Shown one piece after another: positions 24,797-32,835 of a DNA stretch of 34,351 nucleotides. Made by a program: the position numbers and the translations under genes. The notes beneath the pieces were generated by a model. It saw nothing but the letters and a program-made list of their open reading frames with translations. It did no database searches and was not told the DNA's origin. This DNA is from Saprospiraceae bacterium. GTDB taxonomy: Bacteria; Bacteroidota; Bacteroidia; Chitinophagales; Saprospiraceae. The stretch's first letter is position 1. Each line of letters starts with the position of its first letter. Where the stretch lies: NCBI GenBank assembly GCA_013360405.1, contig JABWBR010000091.1:1-34351 (forward strand). The letters run 5' to 3'.

Positions 24797-24804
24797 CAAA
24801 GGTA
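24797..24804 (-). promoter_or_regulatory. -7 box for the RAYT gene
   Basis: The minus strand reads TACCTTTG, a perfect TAnnTTTG match, 30 nt before the ATG at 24766. A TTTG at the -33 position is not seen. This could give the transposase, and hsdM behind it, a promoter independent of hsdR. Confidence 0.5.
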
Positions 24805-24849
24805 CAATATTTCAAGTTGTGTGCCATCGTCATGTAGGAAGGACGCCGG

Positions 24850-25590
24850 AAGACCAAAGATACCGTTCCGCTGGAACGGATATGGGATGTTCGTGTCGTT
24901 TCTACAAAGATGCCGTTCCGCTGGAACGGGCATGGGATGTTTGTGTCGTTGCTACAAAGATGCCGTTCCGCTGGAACGGATATGGGGTGTTTGTGTCGTT
25001 GCTACAAAGATGCCGTTCCGCTGGAACGTTACGAGATGCCGATTTTGTAACCAGGCAGAATGCCTATTTGGCACAGTGGAATAATGAGCGCAAACGTCCC
25101 AGAGGGACGATATCTTTGTAGGAAAACAAATAAAAAGATCACATGCGTTCCAGCGGAACGGTATCTGATGGCCACGTTCCGCTGGAACGTTACGAGATGC
25201 CGATTTTGTAATCAAACAGGATGCCTATTTGGCACAGTGGAATAATGAGCGTAAACGTCCCAGAGGGACGATATCTTTGTAGAAAAACAAATACAAAACC
25301 TACATGCGTTCCTTAGGAACGGTATCTGATGAACACGTTCCTCTGGAACGGAAATGGGATGGGCTGTTCGTTTCTACAAAGATACCGTTCCGCTGGAACG
25401 GATATGGGGTTGTCGTGTTGTTTCTACAAAGATATCGTTCCTACGGAACGAGGCGAGCTGCCTATTATGTAGCCAATCAAAATGATTATTTGACACAGTA
25501 TAATATTGAGCGTAAACGTCCCGTAGGGACGATATCTTTGTAGAAAAACAAATACAAAACCCACATGCGTTCCGTAGGAACGGTATCTAA
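24850..25590. repeat. Composite REP-like hairpin satellite (A-A-A-B-B-A-A-B')
   Basis: Fourteen 15-bp palindromes CGTYCC-NNN-GGRACG start at 24864, 24914, 24964, 25014, 25095, 25146, 25175, 25256, 25307, 25336, 25386, 25436, 25517 and 25568. They are ordered in two unit types: A units of 50 bp (24864, 24914, 24964; again 25336, 25386) and B units of 161 bp (25014, 25175; a diverged, shortened B' at 25436). Every B unit carries internal hairpins at +81 and +132. Each hairpin abuts ATCTTTGTAG or its complement. The array is non-coding; the small open frames in it are by-products of periodicity. Confidence 0.93.
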
Positions 25591-25636
25591 AAATCCAAGT
25601 TAGCCTTCTAGCAAAATGGGGCGAAGCATTCCAAAT

Positions 25637-26905
25637 TTACGCTTCATTTGGATTCGGAAACAACTGCTGCATCAACCCCTTCTTGTGCGCTTTCAAGGCC
25701 TCGAGTTTTTCACGCTGGGCGGCGATGAGGTCGTCGAGGGAGGAGAGGCAGGTGGCGATTTTTTGTTGTTCGTCAAGTTTTGGCGGCAATGGAATAGACA
25801 AAGAACGAATTTGTGCAAAATTAAGCCCCTGCCTGTTTCCTCCCGCCTGGAAATCATCAATCTGTTTTTGTCCGTTATCGGATAATAAGTATTGATTCAA
25901 AAATAGAGGAGATAATTCCTTTTTAGGTCGAATAATACATACATGCTGATTGACATTACCTCCTTTAATTCTCGTATCAGCTATTGCACACCTCCCAATT
26001 GAGGCACCAGTAATGTTTAATAATATATCGCCCGGTTCTATTTCAGTAGATGAGAATGTCGAATGTGTAGTCTCATCAATAAATGCAATATTTTCTAATA
26101 TCAAATACCCCCAGCCAACATTTTGACTTCGAACAAATGGACGCCCCTCTTTCTTGTATGTTTTATCACCGCCTCTTGGGGTAATTCCACTGCCTACCTT
26201 AATTGTATTTTCCCCAAGATTACTCTCCTCCCACTCCCCCGCCCCCTCAAACTCCTTAAACCTCACCCTCGGCACCATCTCCCCTTCCGCCGGAAAAAGC
26301 TGCTGCATCAGCCCTTTTTTATGGGCCTGCAAGGCCTTTATTTTTTCGCTTTGGGCGGCGATGAGGTCGTCAAGGGAGGAGAGGGTGGCGGCGATTTTTT
26401 GTTGCTCTATTGGGCTTTTGGGAAACACGATAGTTAGATTTCTCAAATCTGAACCGTATATCCTCGTTATTGTAGTTGAATTGAGTTTTCCCCAGTTAAC
26501 ATTTGAAAGCATGTAGAACAGAAGTTCATTCTTGATTTCCAAAGAAGGGTTGTCAATCCAAACAATATTGGAGTCTTGATAATACGCTTCTTCACCGTTA
26601 TAGGTTAAACACTTGCCAACGGTGCCACTACAGGTAATTAAAATTTCGCCTTTCCTTGGGTATTTATACTTAGACTTGTATTCCTCAAACAGTTTTTTGC
26701 TGATATAAGCATCAGGATTCCCCCCCAATGTTCCAATTTTGTAAAATGGAACTCCCTCTTTATCGTTTGTTTCTTCTGAAAATATTCGTTTGCACATGAG
26801 GACCTCCCCGACTTCCTCCAACGTCTTTTCCTCCCACTCCCCCGCCTCCCGGAACTCCGGAAAGCGCAGCCTTGGCGTCATCGTATTTTTCTTTTCCTTA
26901 CTCAT
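25637..26905 (-). CDS. hsdS: Type I restriction-modification specificity subunit
   Basis: A 422-residue DNA-recognition subunit with the usual two target-recognition domains. Each is followed by the same conserved helical spacer: QQKIAATLSSLDDLIAAQ with ALQAHKKGLMQQLFP (about residues 175-210), and QQKIATCLSSLDDLIAAQ with ALKAHKKGLMQQLFP at the C-terminus. The DNA of the two spacers is nearly identical, which allows recombination between domains. The first domain opens with RLRFPEFREAGEWEEKTL and the second with RVRFKEFEGAGEWEESNL. The ATG at 26905 overlaps the hsdR stop by 8 bp, so the two are translationally coupled; a second ATG lies at 26881. It is intact. Confidence 0.92.
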   Translation of the reverse strand: MSKEKKNTMTPRLRFPEFREAGEWEEKTLEEVGEVLMCKRIFSEETNDKEGVPFYKIGTLGGNPDAYISKKLFEEYKSKYKYPRKGEILITCSGTVGKCLTYNGEEAYYQDSNIVWIDNPSLEIKNELLFYMLSNVNWGKLNSTTITRIYGSDLRNLTIVFPKSPIEQQKIAATLSSLDDLIAAQSEKIKALQAHKKGLMQQLFPAEGEMVPRVRFKEFEGAGEWEESNLGENTIKVGSGITPRGGDKTYKKEGRPFVRSQNVGWGYLILENIAFIDETTHSTFSSTEIEPGDILLNITGASIGRCAIADTRIKGGNVNQHVCIIRPKKELSPLFLNQYLLSDNGQKQIDDFQAGGNRQGLNFAQIRSLSIPLPPKLDEQQKIATCLSSLDDLIAAQREKLEALKAHKKGLMQQLFPNPNEA

Positions 26906-29891
26906 AAGCCGACAATCCGGATATTTCACGCCCCTGGGCGCGTTTTTTTAAGAGAGGTACCAGGTCTTCCATCAGGGCCAGTTCCCTGTCGGTGCGGGCT
27001 TTCCAGCGTAATTCCAGTGGCGCCAGCAGGTCGATCAGTTGTTCGCCGTCGAAAATCATGCGGTCCATAATGCCGTCCACGAAGGTTTGCAGGGCGGCGG
27101 GTTCCAGGCCGTGTTTTTGAGCGACGTCAGCCAGTTCCCGGGCATGTTTTTCGATTTTAAAGGTTTCGTAGCCTTCCCGGATTTGTTCTTCCGAGAGGCC
27201 CTTGCTGAAATCCAGTGCGTTGATATAGGCGGTCATGTCCTCCCGCTCATCCATCAGGTTAGCGCTGCTGCCCAGTAGTTTGATAATTTGCTCCCGGGTC
27301 ATTTTTTCCTTTGAGGGTTTGCCCTGGGATTTGGCTATCAGCCCCATAATATAGTCGTAGTCGATCAGCGCCGAGGCAAACAGTACGAATTCAAAATCCA
27401 GTTGCTGTATGTCGGGCGGGGCGTCGGAGCCTTCTTTTCGTTGTATTTCTTTGAGTTGTTTGGCGGTTTCCAGGTACGAACTTCTAAAAGAACGCAATTG
27501 GTCTTCTGACAAAACGGATTCTATTTTTTCCTTTTGATCTTCACTCAGGTCGGTGTATTGGTCGAGTTGGGTTTTCAGGCGCTGCACCTCTTTGAAGCGG
27601 TTGATGAATTCGATGCGCGCCTCGTCGCCTCTGAGGTTATACACTTCCTGTGGTTCGTTAACCAGATTTTTTTGCGCCATGAATTGCGCCATAGCTGCCA
27701 CAGCTTTTTCGAATTTTTCTATCACTTTAGGGGCCGGCTCCACGAGCCATATTTCTTTTGCACGTCCGGTATCTTCGCCTGAAAACAGGGCAATCGCAGC
27801 GTCCACTTCGTATTGCTGCTGCCGGAAGTCGAGGATATTGCCGTAGGGCTTGGTATCGTTCAGAACGCGGTTGGTGCGGCTGAATGCCTGAATAAGGCCG
27901 TGGTGCCGGAGGTTTTTGTCCACGTACAGCGTGTTCAGGTATTTGGAATCGAAGCCCGTGAGCAGCATGTCCACCACGATGGTTACGTCTATCTTGTTTT
28001 TATGCGGATAGTCGGCATTAGAGTATTTCTGGTCTTTGATGCGCTGTTGCACATCCTGGTAGTACAGGTCGAAGAAGTCAATGCGGTGGTTGGTGCCATA
28101 CTGCTTGTTATAGTCCGCGATAATGGCTTTGAGCGCCTTTTTCTTTTCATCGGGCGCCACCATGTTGTCGGCTTTTTCCTGCGGCAGGTCTTCCTGAATC
28201 TGCAGCACGTCCTTGTTGCCCTCCGCCGGCGGCGAAAAAACGCAGGCGACGTTCAGCGGCGCGAAGTTGTCGTCCTCCGCCCGTCGTTTAGCCTGTACCT
28301 CCTTGAACAGATTGTGGTAGCTGTGGGCGTCATTGATAGAGGCGGTGGCCAGGATGGCATTAAAGCGGCGGTGGTGCGTGGCGCCGTCGTGTTTGGCGAG
28401 TATGGCCTCCACCACGGCCCGTTGGGCAAGCGGTTCGCCGATTTTGGGCTTGTTGGCGCCCTCGGCCTTAAAATAGTCAATATGAAATTTCAGTACGTTC
28501 CTGTCCTCGATGGCATGGGTGATGGTGTAGGCATGCAGTAGTTGTTGGAACACATCTTCGGTCGTCATGTAGGAGCCTTGCTGGCCGTCTACTTTGACAT
28601 AGGAGGCATTTTTCTCAAAAATGGGTGTGCCCGTAAACCCAAACAGTTGGGCGTTGGGAAAAAACTCCTTGATGGCTTTGTGGTTATCCCTAAACTGCGA
28701 GCGGTGACATTCGTCGAAGATGAATACGATGCGCTTATTACGCAGGGGGGCTAATCGCTCCTTAAAAGTGGGTTTGCTTTTTTCCGCCTTCCGCTTATTG
28801 CTCATGCTGTTTTCATCCAGGGCCAGGCCGAGTTTCTGGATGGTCGTGACGATCACCTTGTTGGCGTAATCCTCCGATAGCAGGCGCTGCACGAGGGTTT
28901 CGGTATTGGTATTTTCCTCCACGCAACCTTCCTGGAATTTGTTAAACTCCTGGCGGGTCTGGCGGTCGAGGTCCTTGCGGTCCACCACGAACAGACATTT
29001 TTCGATGTCGGGCTTGTCCTTCAACAGCGTAGAGGCTTTGAACGAAGTGAGCGTTTTGCCGCTGCCCGTGGTATGCCAGATATAGCCGTTGCCCCGGTTC
29101 TGGTCGATGCAGTCCACGATGGCTTTCACGGCGTAAATTTGATAGGGGCGCATGACCAGCATTTTCTGCTCGGTGGCCACCAGCACCATATACCGGCTAA
29201 TCATCTGGGCGAGGTTGCACTTGCTCAGGAACTTTTCTGCAAACTCGTCGAGGTGAGTGATTTTTTTGTTGTCCTCGCCGGCAAACTGATAGACCGGCAG
29301 GAACTGCTCGTCGGCGTTGAAGTTGAAATGCTGGTTTTGGTTGTTGGCGAAATAAAAAGTATTGCTGCGGTTGCTGACTATGAAGAGTTGCATGAAACAC
29401 AACAGCGAATTGGTATAGCCGGTGCCGGGTTCGTTTTTGTAGTCCACGATCTGCTGCATGGCCCGCCGCGGGCTTATGTCCAATCCTTTCAGTTCGATCT
29501 GCACCAGGGGAACGCCGTTTATCAACAGAATCACATCGTAGCGGTGGTGGCTATTGCTGGTATTCATCCGCAACTGGCTGACGACTTCAAACTCGTTTTT
29601 GCACCATTCTTTGATGTTTACCAGGGTGTACTGCAGCGGTGTGCCGTCCTCCCGCAGGAAAGTGTTCTGTTCCCGTAAGAATTTAGAGGCCACGTATGCG
29701 TCGGCGGTGATAATTTCATCGCGCAGGCGGTTGAACTCCGAATCTGACAGGTTGACACGGTTCAGTGCCTCAAACTTTTTGCGAAAGTTGAACTCAAGCG
29801 CATTTCGATCCCGAATATCAGGCCGATAGACATATTTGAGATCGGTTAACTTGTCGATCAGGCTTTTTTCTATTTGAACTTCTTTTGTCAT
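26898..29891 (-). CDS. hsdR: Type I restriction-modification restriction subunit (endonuclease/translocase)
   Basis: A 997-residue motor-nuclease that translocates and cuts unmethylated DNA with HsdM and HsdS. The nuclease core is D119 in HHRYDVILLING with E133-L-K135 in VQIELKG (PD-ExK type). The SF2 helicase motifs follow: TTGSGKT (274-280), FIFDECHRSQF (DECH 393-396), FGFTGTP (420-423), and further on DMLLTGFDSKYLNTLYVDK and QAFSRTNR. The C-terminal helical domain is complete. It is the first gene of the unit and is preceded by a textbook promoter 26-57 nt upstream. The start ATG is at 29891. Confidence 0.94.
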   Translation of the reverse strand: MTKEVQIEKSLIDKLTDLKYVYRPDIRDRNALEFNFRKKFEALNRVNLSDSEFNRLRDEIITADAYVASKFLREQNTFLREDGTPLQYTLVNIKEWCKNEFEVVSQLRMNTSNSHHRYDVILLINGVPLVQIELKGLDISPRRAMQQIVDYKNEPGTGYTNSLLCFMQLFIVSNRSNTFYFANNQNQHFNFNADEQFLPVYQFAGEDNKKITHLDEFAEKFLSKCNLAQMISRYMVLVATEQKMLVMRPYQIYAVKAIVDCIDQNRGNGYIWHTTGSGKTLTSFKASTLLKDKPDIEKCLFVVDRKDLDRQTRQEFNKFQEGCVEENTNTETLVQRLLSEDYANKVIVTTIQKLGLALDENSMSNKRKAEKSKPTFKERLAPLRNKRIVFIFDECHRSQFRDNHKAIKEFFPNAQLFGFTGTPIFEKNASYVKVDGQQGSYMTTEDVFQQLLHAYTITHAIEDRNVLKFHIDYFKAEGANKPKIGEPLAQRAVVEAILAKHDGATHHRRFNAILATASINDAHSYHNLFKEVQAKRRAEDDNFAPLNVACVFSPPAEGNKDVLQIQEDLPQEKADNMVAPDEKKKALKAIIADYNKQYGTNHRIDFFDLYYQDVQQRIKDQKYSNADYPHKNKIDVTIVVDMLLTGFDSKYLNTLYVDKNLRHHGLIQAFSRTNRVLNDTKPYGNILDFRQQQYEVDAAIALFSGEDTGRAKEIWLVEPAPKVIEKFEKAVAAMAQFMAQKNLVNEPQEVYNLRGDEARIEFINRFKEVQRLKTQLDQYTDLSEDQKEKIESVLSEDQLRSFRSSYLETAKQLKEIQRKEGSDAPPDIQQLDFEFVLFASALIDYDYIMGLIAKSQGKPSKEKMTREQIIKLLGSSANLMDEREDMTAYINALDFSKGLSEEQIREGYETFKIEKHARELADVAQKHGLEPAALQTFVDGIMDRMIFDGEQLIDLLAPLELRWKARTDRELALMEDLVPLLKKRAQGREISGLSAYE

Positions 29892-29916
29892 TCAATTTTC
29901 TCTTCTCACTCACTCC

Positions 29917-29948
29917 CAAAGATACTTCATTCTGCCGGAACAATCAAA
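29917..29948 (-). promoter_or_regulatory. hsd operon promoter (TTTG-N20-TATCTTTG)
   Basis: On the minus strand TTTG (29948-29945) is followed after 20 nt by TATCTTTG (29924-29917), matching the Bacteroidota -33/-7 consensus in sequence and spacing. The -7 box ends 25 nt before the hsdR ATG. It is the best promoter in the window. Confidence 0.7.
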
Positions 29949-30337
29949 ATGCGTGTTGTCAATTCATTCGAATGACTTGATCTGGCTTGGTGCTATACTA
30001 AATAGGATATTAGGTTGATGTTTTTGCCCAAAGCTGGCAGGCCTCAGCGGTTTTGGGGAGGTAGGGGTTGGCTGGGGGAATACTTTTTGCGCACTCTTAT
30101 GGGGGTATGGACGCTGTGCTGCCCTGCATTGGGTTTACGGGTTGGCTGTTCGGCGGCATGGACAGCAAGCTGGGGTTCGATGAATTTATTTTTAAATTCC
30201 TTAAATTAATGCGGCGATTATCATAAAATCTATGTTTTATTACTCATCCATCCTTCACTATATAATTTTTTAAGTTGCAGGCTAACAAAATACACGACGG
30301 CAAAATTAATAAGCCGAAAACCCCATATTTGGTAATT
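29949..30337. other. Intergenic region between hsdR and the caspase gene
   Basis: About 390 bp without a convincing gene. A G-rich core (30010-30180) is flanked by very AT-rich sequence. A 64-codon frame on the plus strand (30015-30209) is tryptophan-rich, has no recognised domain and is probably spurious. I see no clear inverted repeat or promoter here. Confidence 0.4.
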
Positions 30338-31876
30338 TTACCAACTTTTTTTAACAGGAAGTTCGTCACATGCTAATCTAAAACCCAAATGAGAATAGAC
30401 TGTTTCAGGTGTAGCCCCATCTCGGTTTGAAACACGACAATTGTATGGGCTATCATCCCAAGATCCCCCTTTAACTACTCTCCTTAATGGAGGCTCATAA
30501 AAATTGGCATTATAAGTGGAATATTTATCATCACACCATTCCCATACGTTGCCACTCATATTAAATATCCCTAAGGCATTTGGCCAAAATGATGAAACTG
30601 AGACTGGTTTGCAGCGAAACTCTCCAATTTCTGAATAATCACGCTTATATTCCTCTGTGCATCTAAAATTCATTTCAATCGGATTAGCTATATTCTTTCC
30701 ATTTCCAAATCGAATTAATTTCCCTCTTTCACTACCTGCAAACTCCCATTCGGATTCCGTTGGAAGGCGATAATACATTCCCGTTATTTCATTTAACTTT
30801 TTAATAAACTCTTTCGTGTTCTCCCAACTTATATCGGTAACAGGCAAGTCACCACCCTTGAAAGTAGAAGGATTAGTCCCCATTACTTTTATCCATTGAT
30901 CTTGGGAAACAACAGTTTTTTGCAACCAAAATTTTTTTATATTAACTTCATGTACAGGCTTTTCAATTTCTCTACCATCTCCAAAACGATCTCCCATCTG
31001 GAATGTTCCTCCATCAATTAAAATCATTTCATTAATAAAAGGGTCAATAAATTCAAGCTTCTCACTTTCGCTATAACCCCCGATTATATCAGAGTTTATC
31101 TTCCTTACTTCAAGCTGAGGAATACTTACTAATAGGTGAGCTTTTGGATTGATATTACTTCTCAAGATCATCTCTCCACCTTCATCTCCAACTCCAAAAA
31201 TTGGTGCACCTTGAGGGGTTTGATAGTAGTTGTTTCCTACATTTATTTGAACTTTTGAAATAATTTCAGAAACTCTTAATTCTTCAGCAGTATTTCTTTC
31301 TAGAACACCGGCTAAACTTGCCGCAAATGGACTGTTTTTACCTACTGTTCCATCTGAAACAGGTTCTAACCGACCAGATGCAAATGCCCATCTCGAACGG
31401 TATTGTTCTACTTTTTCATTAAATGTTATTCTATTTTGAGCAAGCAAAGAACCGGCAAAGCAGGCATCTGCTATTAAAAAAGTATGTTTACTATTTATTG
31501 ATTTTATAAAATTCGTTACCTCAGCATTAGAAATATAGTTTGAAAAATCATGAATTTCTGATTCATAAGGCAGCCAAAATCCCATTTTAAGGGTTTCATC
31601 AAAGCAACCATGCCCTGCATAATATACAATTAAATTATCTTCCCCAGTTACAATTTTAGCTAATTCTCGAAACTGAAAAAAAATATTTTTACGGGTCGCT
31701 TCGCTATTATAAAGAGCTATAGTATCGGTTTCTTCGAACTGATACTTAGAATTTAAAATTCTAATTATACTTTTGGTATCTCTAACGGCATTAAACAATT
31801 TGCTGACTTTTTGATAGTCATCAATTCCAATTGCAAAAAGAATATTTTTCTGTTTTTTGCCAATTATTTGTTCCAT
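30338..31876 (-). CDS. Caspase-like (C14) protease fused to an FGE-sulfatase domain
   Basis: A 512-residue protein. Residues ~10-235 form a caspase-like domain with the dyad H89 (LIVYYAGHGCF) and C139 (FLIADACFAGSL), preceded by FAIGIDDYQ and AVRDTKSI as in bacterial metacaspase-like C14 proteins. Residues ~283-507 are an FGE-sulfatase (SUMF1-like) domain: MILIDGGTFQMGD, YYRLPTESEWEFAG, FNMSGNVWEWCDD, VVKGGSWDDSPYNCR and HLGFRLAC. The FGE fold with a caspase is known from bacterial conflict and diversity-generating-retroelement target proteins, where the FGE part binds a ligand; no reverse transcriptase is in the window. It has no signal peptide, so it is cytosolic. The gene is AT-rich and sits between hsdR and an IS66 copy. 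A cell-suicide effector role is inference. Confidence 0.85.
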   Translation of the reverse strand: MEQIIGKKQKNILFAIGIDDYQKVSKLFNAVRDTKSIIRILNSKYQFEETDTIALYNSEATRKNIFFQFRELAKIVTGEDNLIVYYAGHGCFDETLKMGFWLPYESEIHDFSNYISNAEVTNFIKSINSKHTFLIADACFAGSLLAQNRITFNEKVEQYRSRWAFASGRLEPVSDGTVGKNSPFAASLAGVLERNTAEELRVSEIISKVQINVGNNYYQTPQGAPIFGVGDEGGEMILRSNINPKAHLLVSIPQLEVRKINSDIIGGYSESEKLEFIDPFINEMILIDGGTFQMGDRFGDGREIEKPVHEVNIKKFWLQKTVVSQDQWIKVMGTNPSTFKGGDLPVTDISWENTKEFIKKLNEITGMYYRLPTESEWEFAGSERGKLIRFGNGKNIANPIEMNFRCTEEYKRDYSEIGEFRCKPVSVSSFWPNALGIFNMSGNVWEWCDDKYSTYNANFYEPPLRRVVKGGSWDDSPYNCRVSNRDGATPETVYSHLGFRLACDELPVKKSW

Positions 31877-31973
31877 AAAACAGATCTTTTAGTTTCAGCG
31901 AACGTCAGTCTGTGCAAAAATCTCTTTCTCTACAGGTTATACCCCCTGATAAGCGGCCATCTGCAAATGGCAA

Positions 31974-32001
31974 GTAAGCACCCTGTAAACCACATCTACC
32001 C
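31974..32001 (+). repeat. IS66 left terminal inverted repeat
   Basis: Starts GTAAGCACCCTGTAAACCAC; aligned with the complement of the right end it matches at 22 of 28 positions, with the outer 10 identical. Confidence 0.85.
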
Positions 32002-32019
32002 TGCCATTGGGTGATGGGG

Positions 32020-32027
32020 TATCTTTG
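32020..32027 (+). promoter_or_regulatory. -7 box in a G4/C4 hairpin before tnpA
   Basis: TATCTTTG (perfect TAnnTTTG) is flanked by GGGG (32016-32019) and CCCC (32028-32031), so the box itself would be a hairpin loop. The tnpA ATG is 19 nt downstream. A similar arrangement (GGCC-G-TATCTT-GGCC, 32797-32811) precedes tnpC. Confidence 0.5.
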
Positions 32028-32045
32028 CCCCAAAAACAAAGGCAG

Positions 32046-32357
32046 ATGAAACAATCCAAACGGCGGACCAAACAGGAGATGGCTGATATGATATCGTCCT
32101 GGCAGCAATCGGGTCAGAGTAAAAAGGAATTTTGCGCGGAGCACCAGATCAAAGCCCACACGTTTCAATATTGGTATCAAAAATATCAGGCGGAACAGAT
32201 TCCGTCACAAGCTGAGTCGGCTTTTATCAGGTTAAGCCCGGCGGAGGAACTCTCCCCACATTACCACTACACGATTAGTTATCCCAATGGAGTACGTTTG
32301 CAAATAGGCCGGGAGGTGAGCAGCACAGAATTACTCAAACTCATGGGCCTTGTTTGA
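32046..32357 (+). CDS. tnpA: IS66 accessory protein TnpA
   Basis: A 103-residue helix-turn-helix accessory protein of IS66 elements, needed with TnpB for transposition. The sequence MKQSKRRTKQEMADMISSWQQSGQSKKEFCAEHQI followed by HTFQYWYQKYQ is the family's DNA-binding N-terminal part. The C-terminus ISYPNGVRLQIGREVSSTELLKLMGL is equally typical. ATG 32046 is chosen because the conserved region begins there. Its TGA overlaps the start of tnpB by 8 nt. Confidence 0.88.
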   Translation: MKQSKRRTKQEMADMISSWQQSGQSKKEFCAEHQIKAHTFQYWYQKYQAEQIPSQAESAFIRLSPAEELSPHYHYTISYPNGVRLQIGREVSSTELLKLMGLV

Positions 32358-32705
32358 GCTCAGCAGCGGTCGGCGCTACTTTCTGTACCGGTCGTGGTGC
32401 GATATGCGAAAATCCTTTGATGGGTTGAGCGGACTAGTGCGCAATGGGCTGGGGCTGGGCTGGATCCGGCCTCGGGGGATGTATATGTATTTATAAACAG
32501 GCGACGCGACCGGCTCAAATTGCTGGTATGGCAGGGCGATGGGTATGCGCTGTACTATAAACGACTGGAAATCGGCACCTTCGAGTATCCGCGCCAGTCT
32601 TGTGGAGGGGATATTCATGTGTTAAACTGGACGGAACTGGTGCTGATCATGCAGGGCATAGCGCTGGAATCGGTTCGTCATCGCAAGCGTTATAGTCAAA
32701 AATAA
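32350..32705 (+). pseudogene. tnpB: IS66 TnpB, broken by a 5-bp duplication
   Basis: The N-terminal part reads in one frame (LSSGRRYFLYRSWCDMRKSFDGLSGLVRNGLG). The rest reads in another (LDPASGDVYVFINRRRDRLK, continuing LLVWQGDGYALYYKRLEIGTFE to the stop at 32705). Both match IS66 Orf2. At the junction (32444-32463) the DNA is CTGGGGCTGGGCTGGATCC; deleting one CTGGG restores a continuous frame. A 5-bp tandem duplication therefore explains the frameshift. The start is probably TTG 32350 overlapping the end of tnpA. The product would be truncated at the stop codon near 32493. Confidence 0.8.
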
Positions 32706-32800
32706 AAAATCAGCGACTTATCCACAAAATGTGTGTAAAAAGCGGGTGAGATGTGAGGAAATAGGCGCTGCACAAGACTGTAAGCAAGGCTAAAGGGCCG

Positions 32801-32808
32801 TATCTTGG
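32801..32808 (+). promoter_or_regulatory. Candidate -7 box before tnpC
   Basis: TATCTTGG differs from TAnnTTTG at one position and lies 28 nt before the tnpC start, in the loop region of a GGCC/GGCC hairpin similar to that before tnpA. Confidence 0.3.
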
Positions 32809-32835
32809 CCCCTGAAAGCAAAAAGCACGACAGTT

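Noticed and set aside
24783-25543. Small open frames through the hairpin array
   Set aside because: They reuse the same repeat-encoded peptides in several frames and on both strands, which is a product of periodic sequence.
24850-25590. CRISPR array
   Set aside because: Unit lengths are 50 and 161 bp, the repeated core is a 15-bp palindrome with changing loops, the intervals are themselves repeated rather than unique, and no cas gene is nearby.
30015-30209. 64-codon tryptophan-rich frame
   Set aside because: No recognisable domain or start signal; it lies in a G-rich island where such frames arise by chance.
30338-31876. Diversity-generating retroelement with the FGE domain as variable protein
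   Set aside because: The FGE C-terminus is the right fold, but no reverse transcriptase, Avd gene or template-repeat copy is in the window, and the region shows no obvious adenine-derived codon pattern.
32350-32705. Programmed frameshift in IS66 tnpB
   Set aside because: A 5-bp tandem duplication explains the shift, there is no slippery heptamer, and IS66 tnpB is normally one continuous frame.
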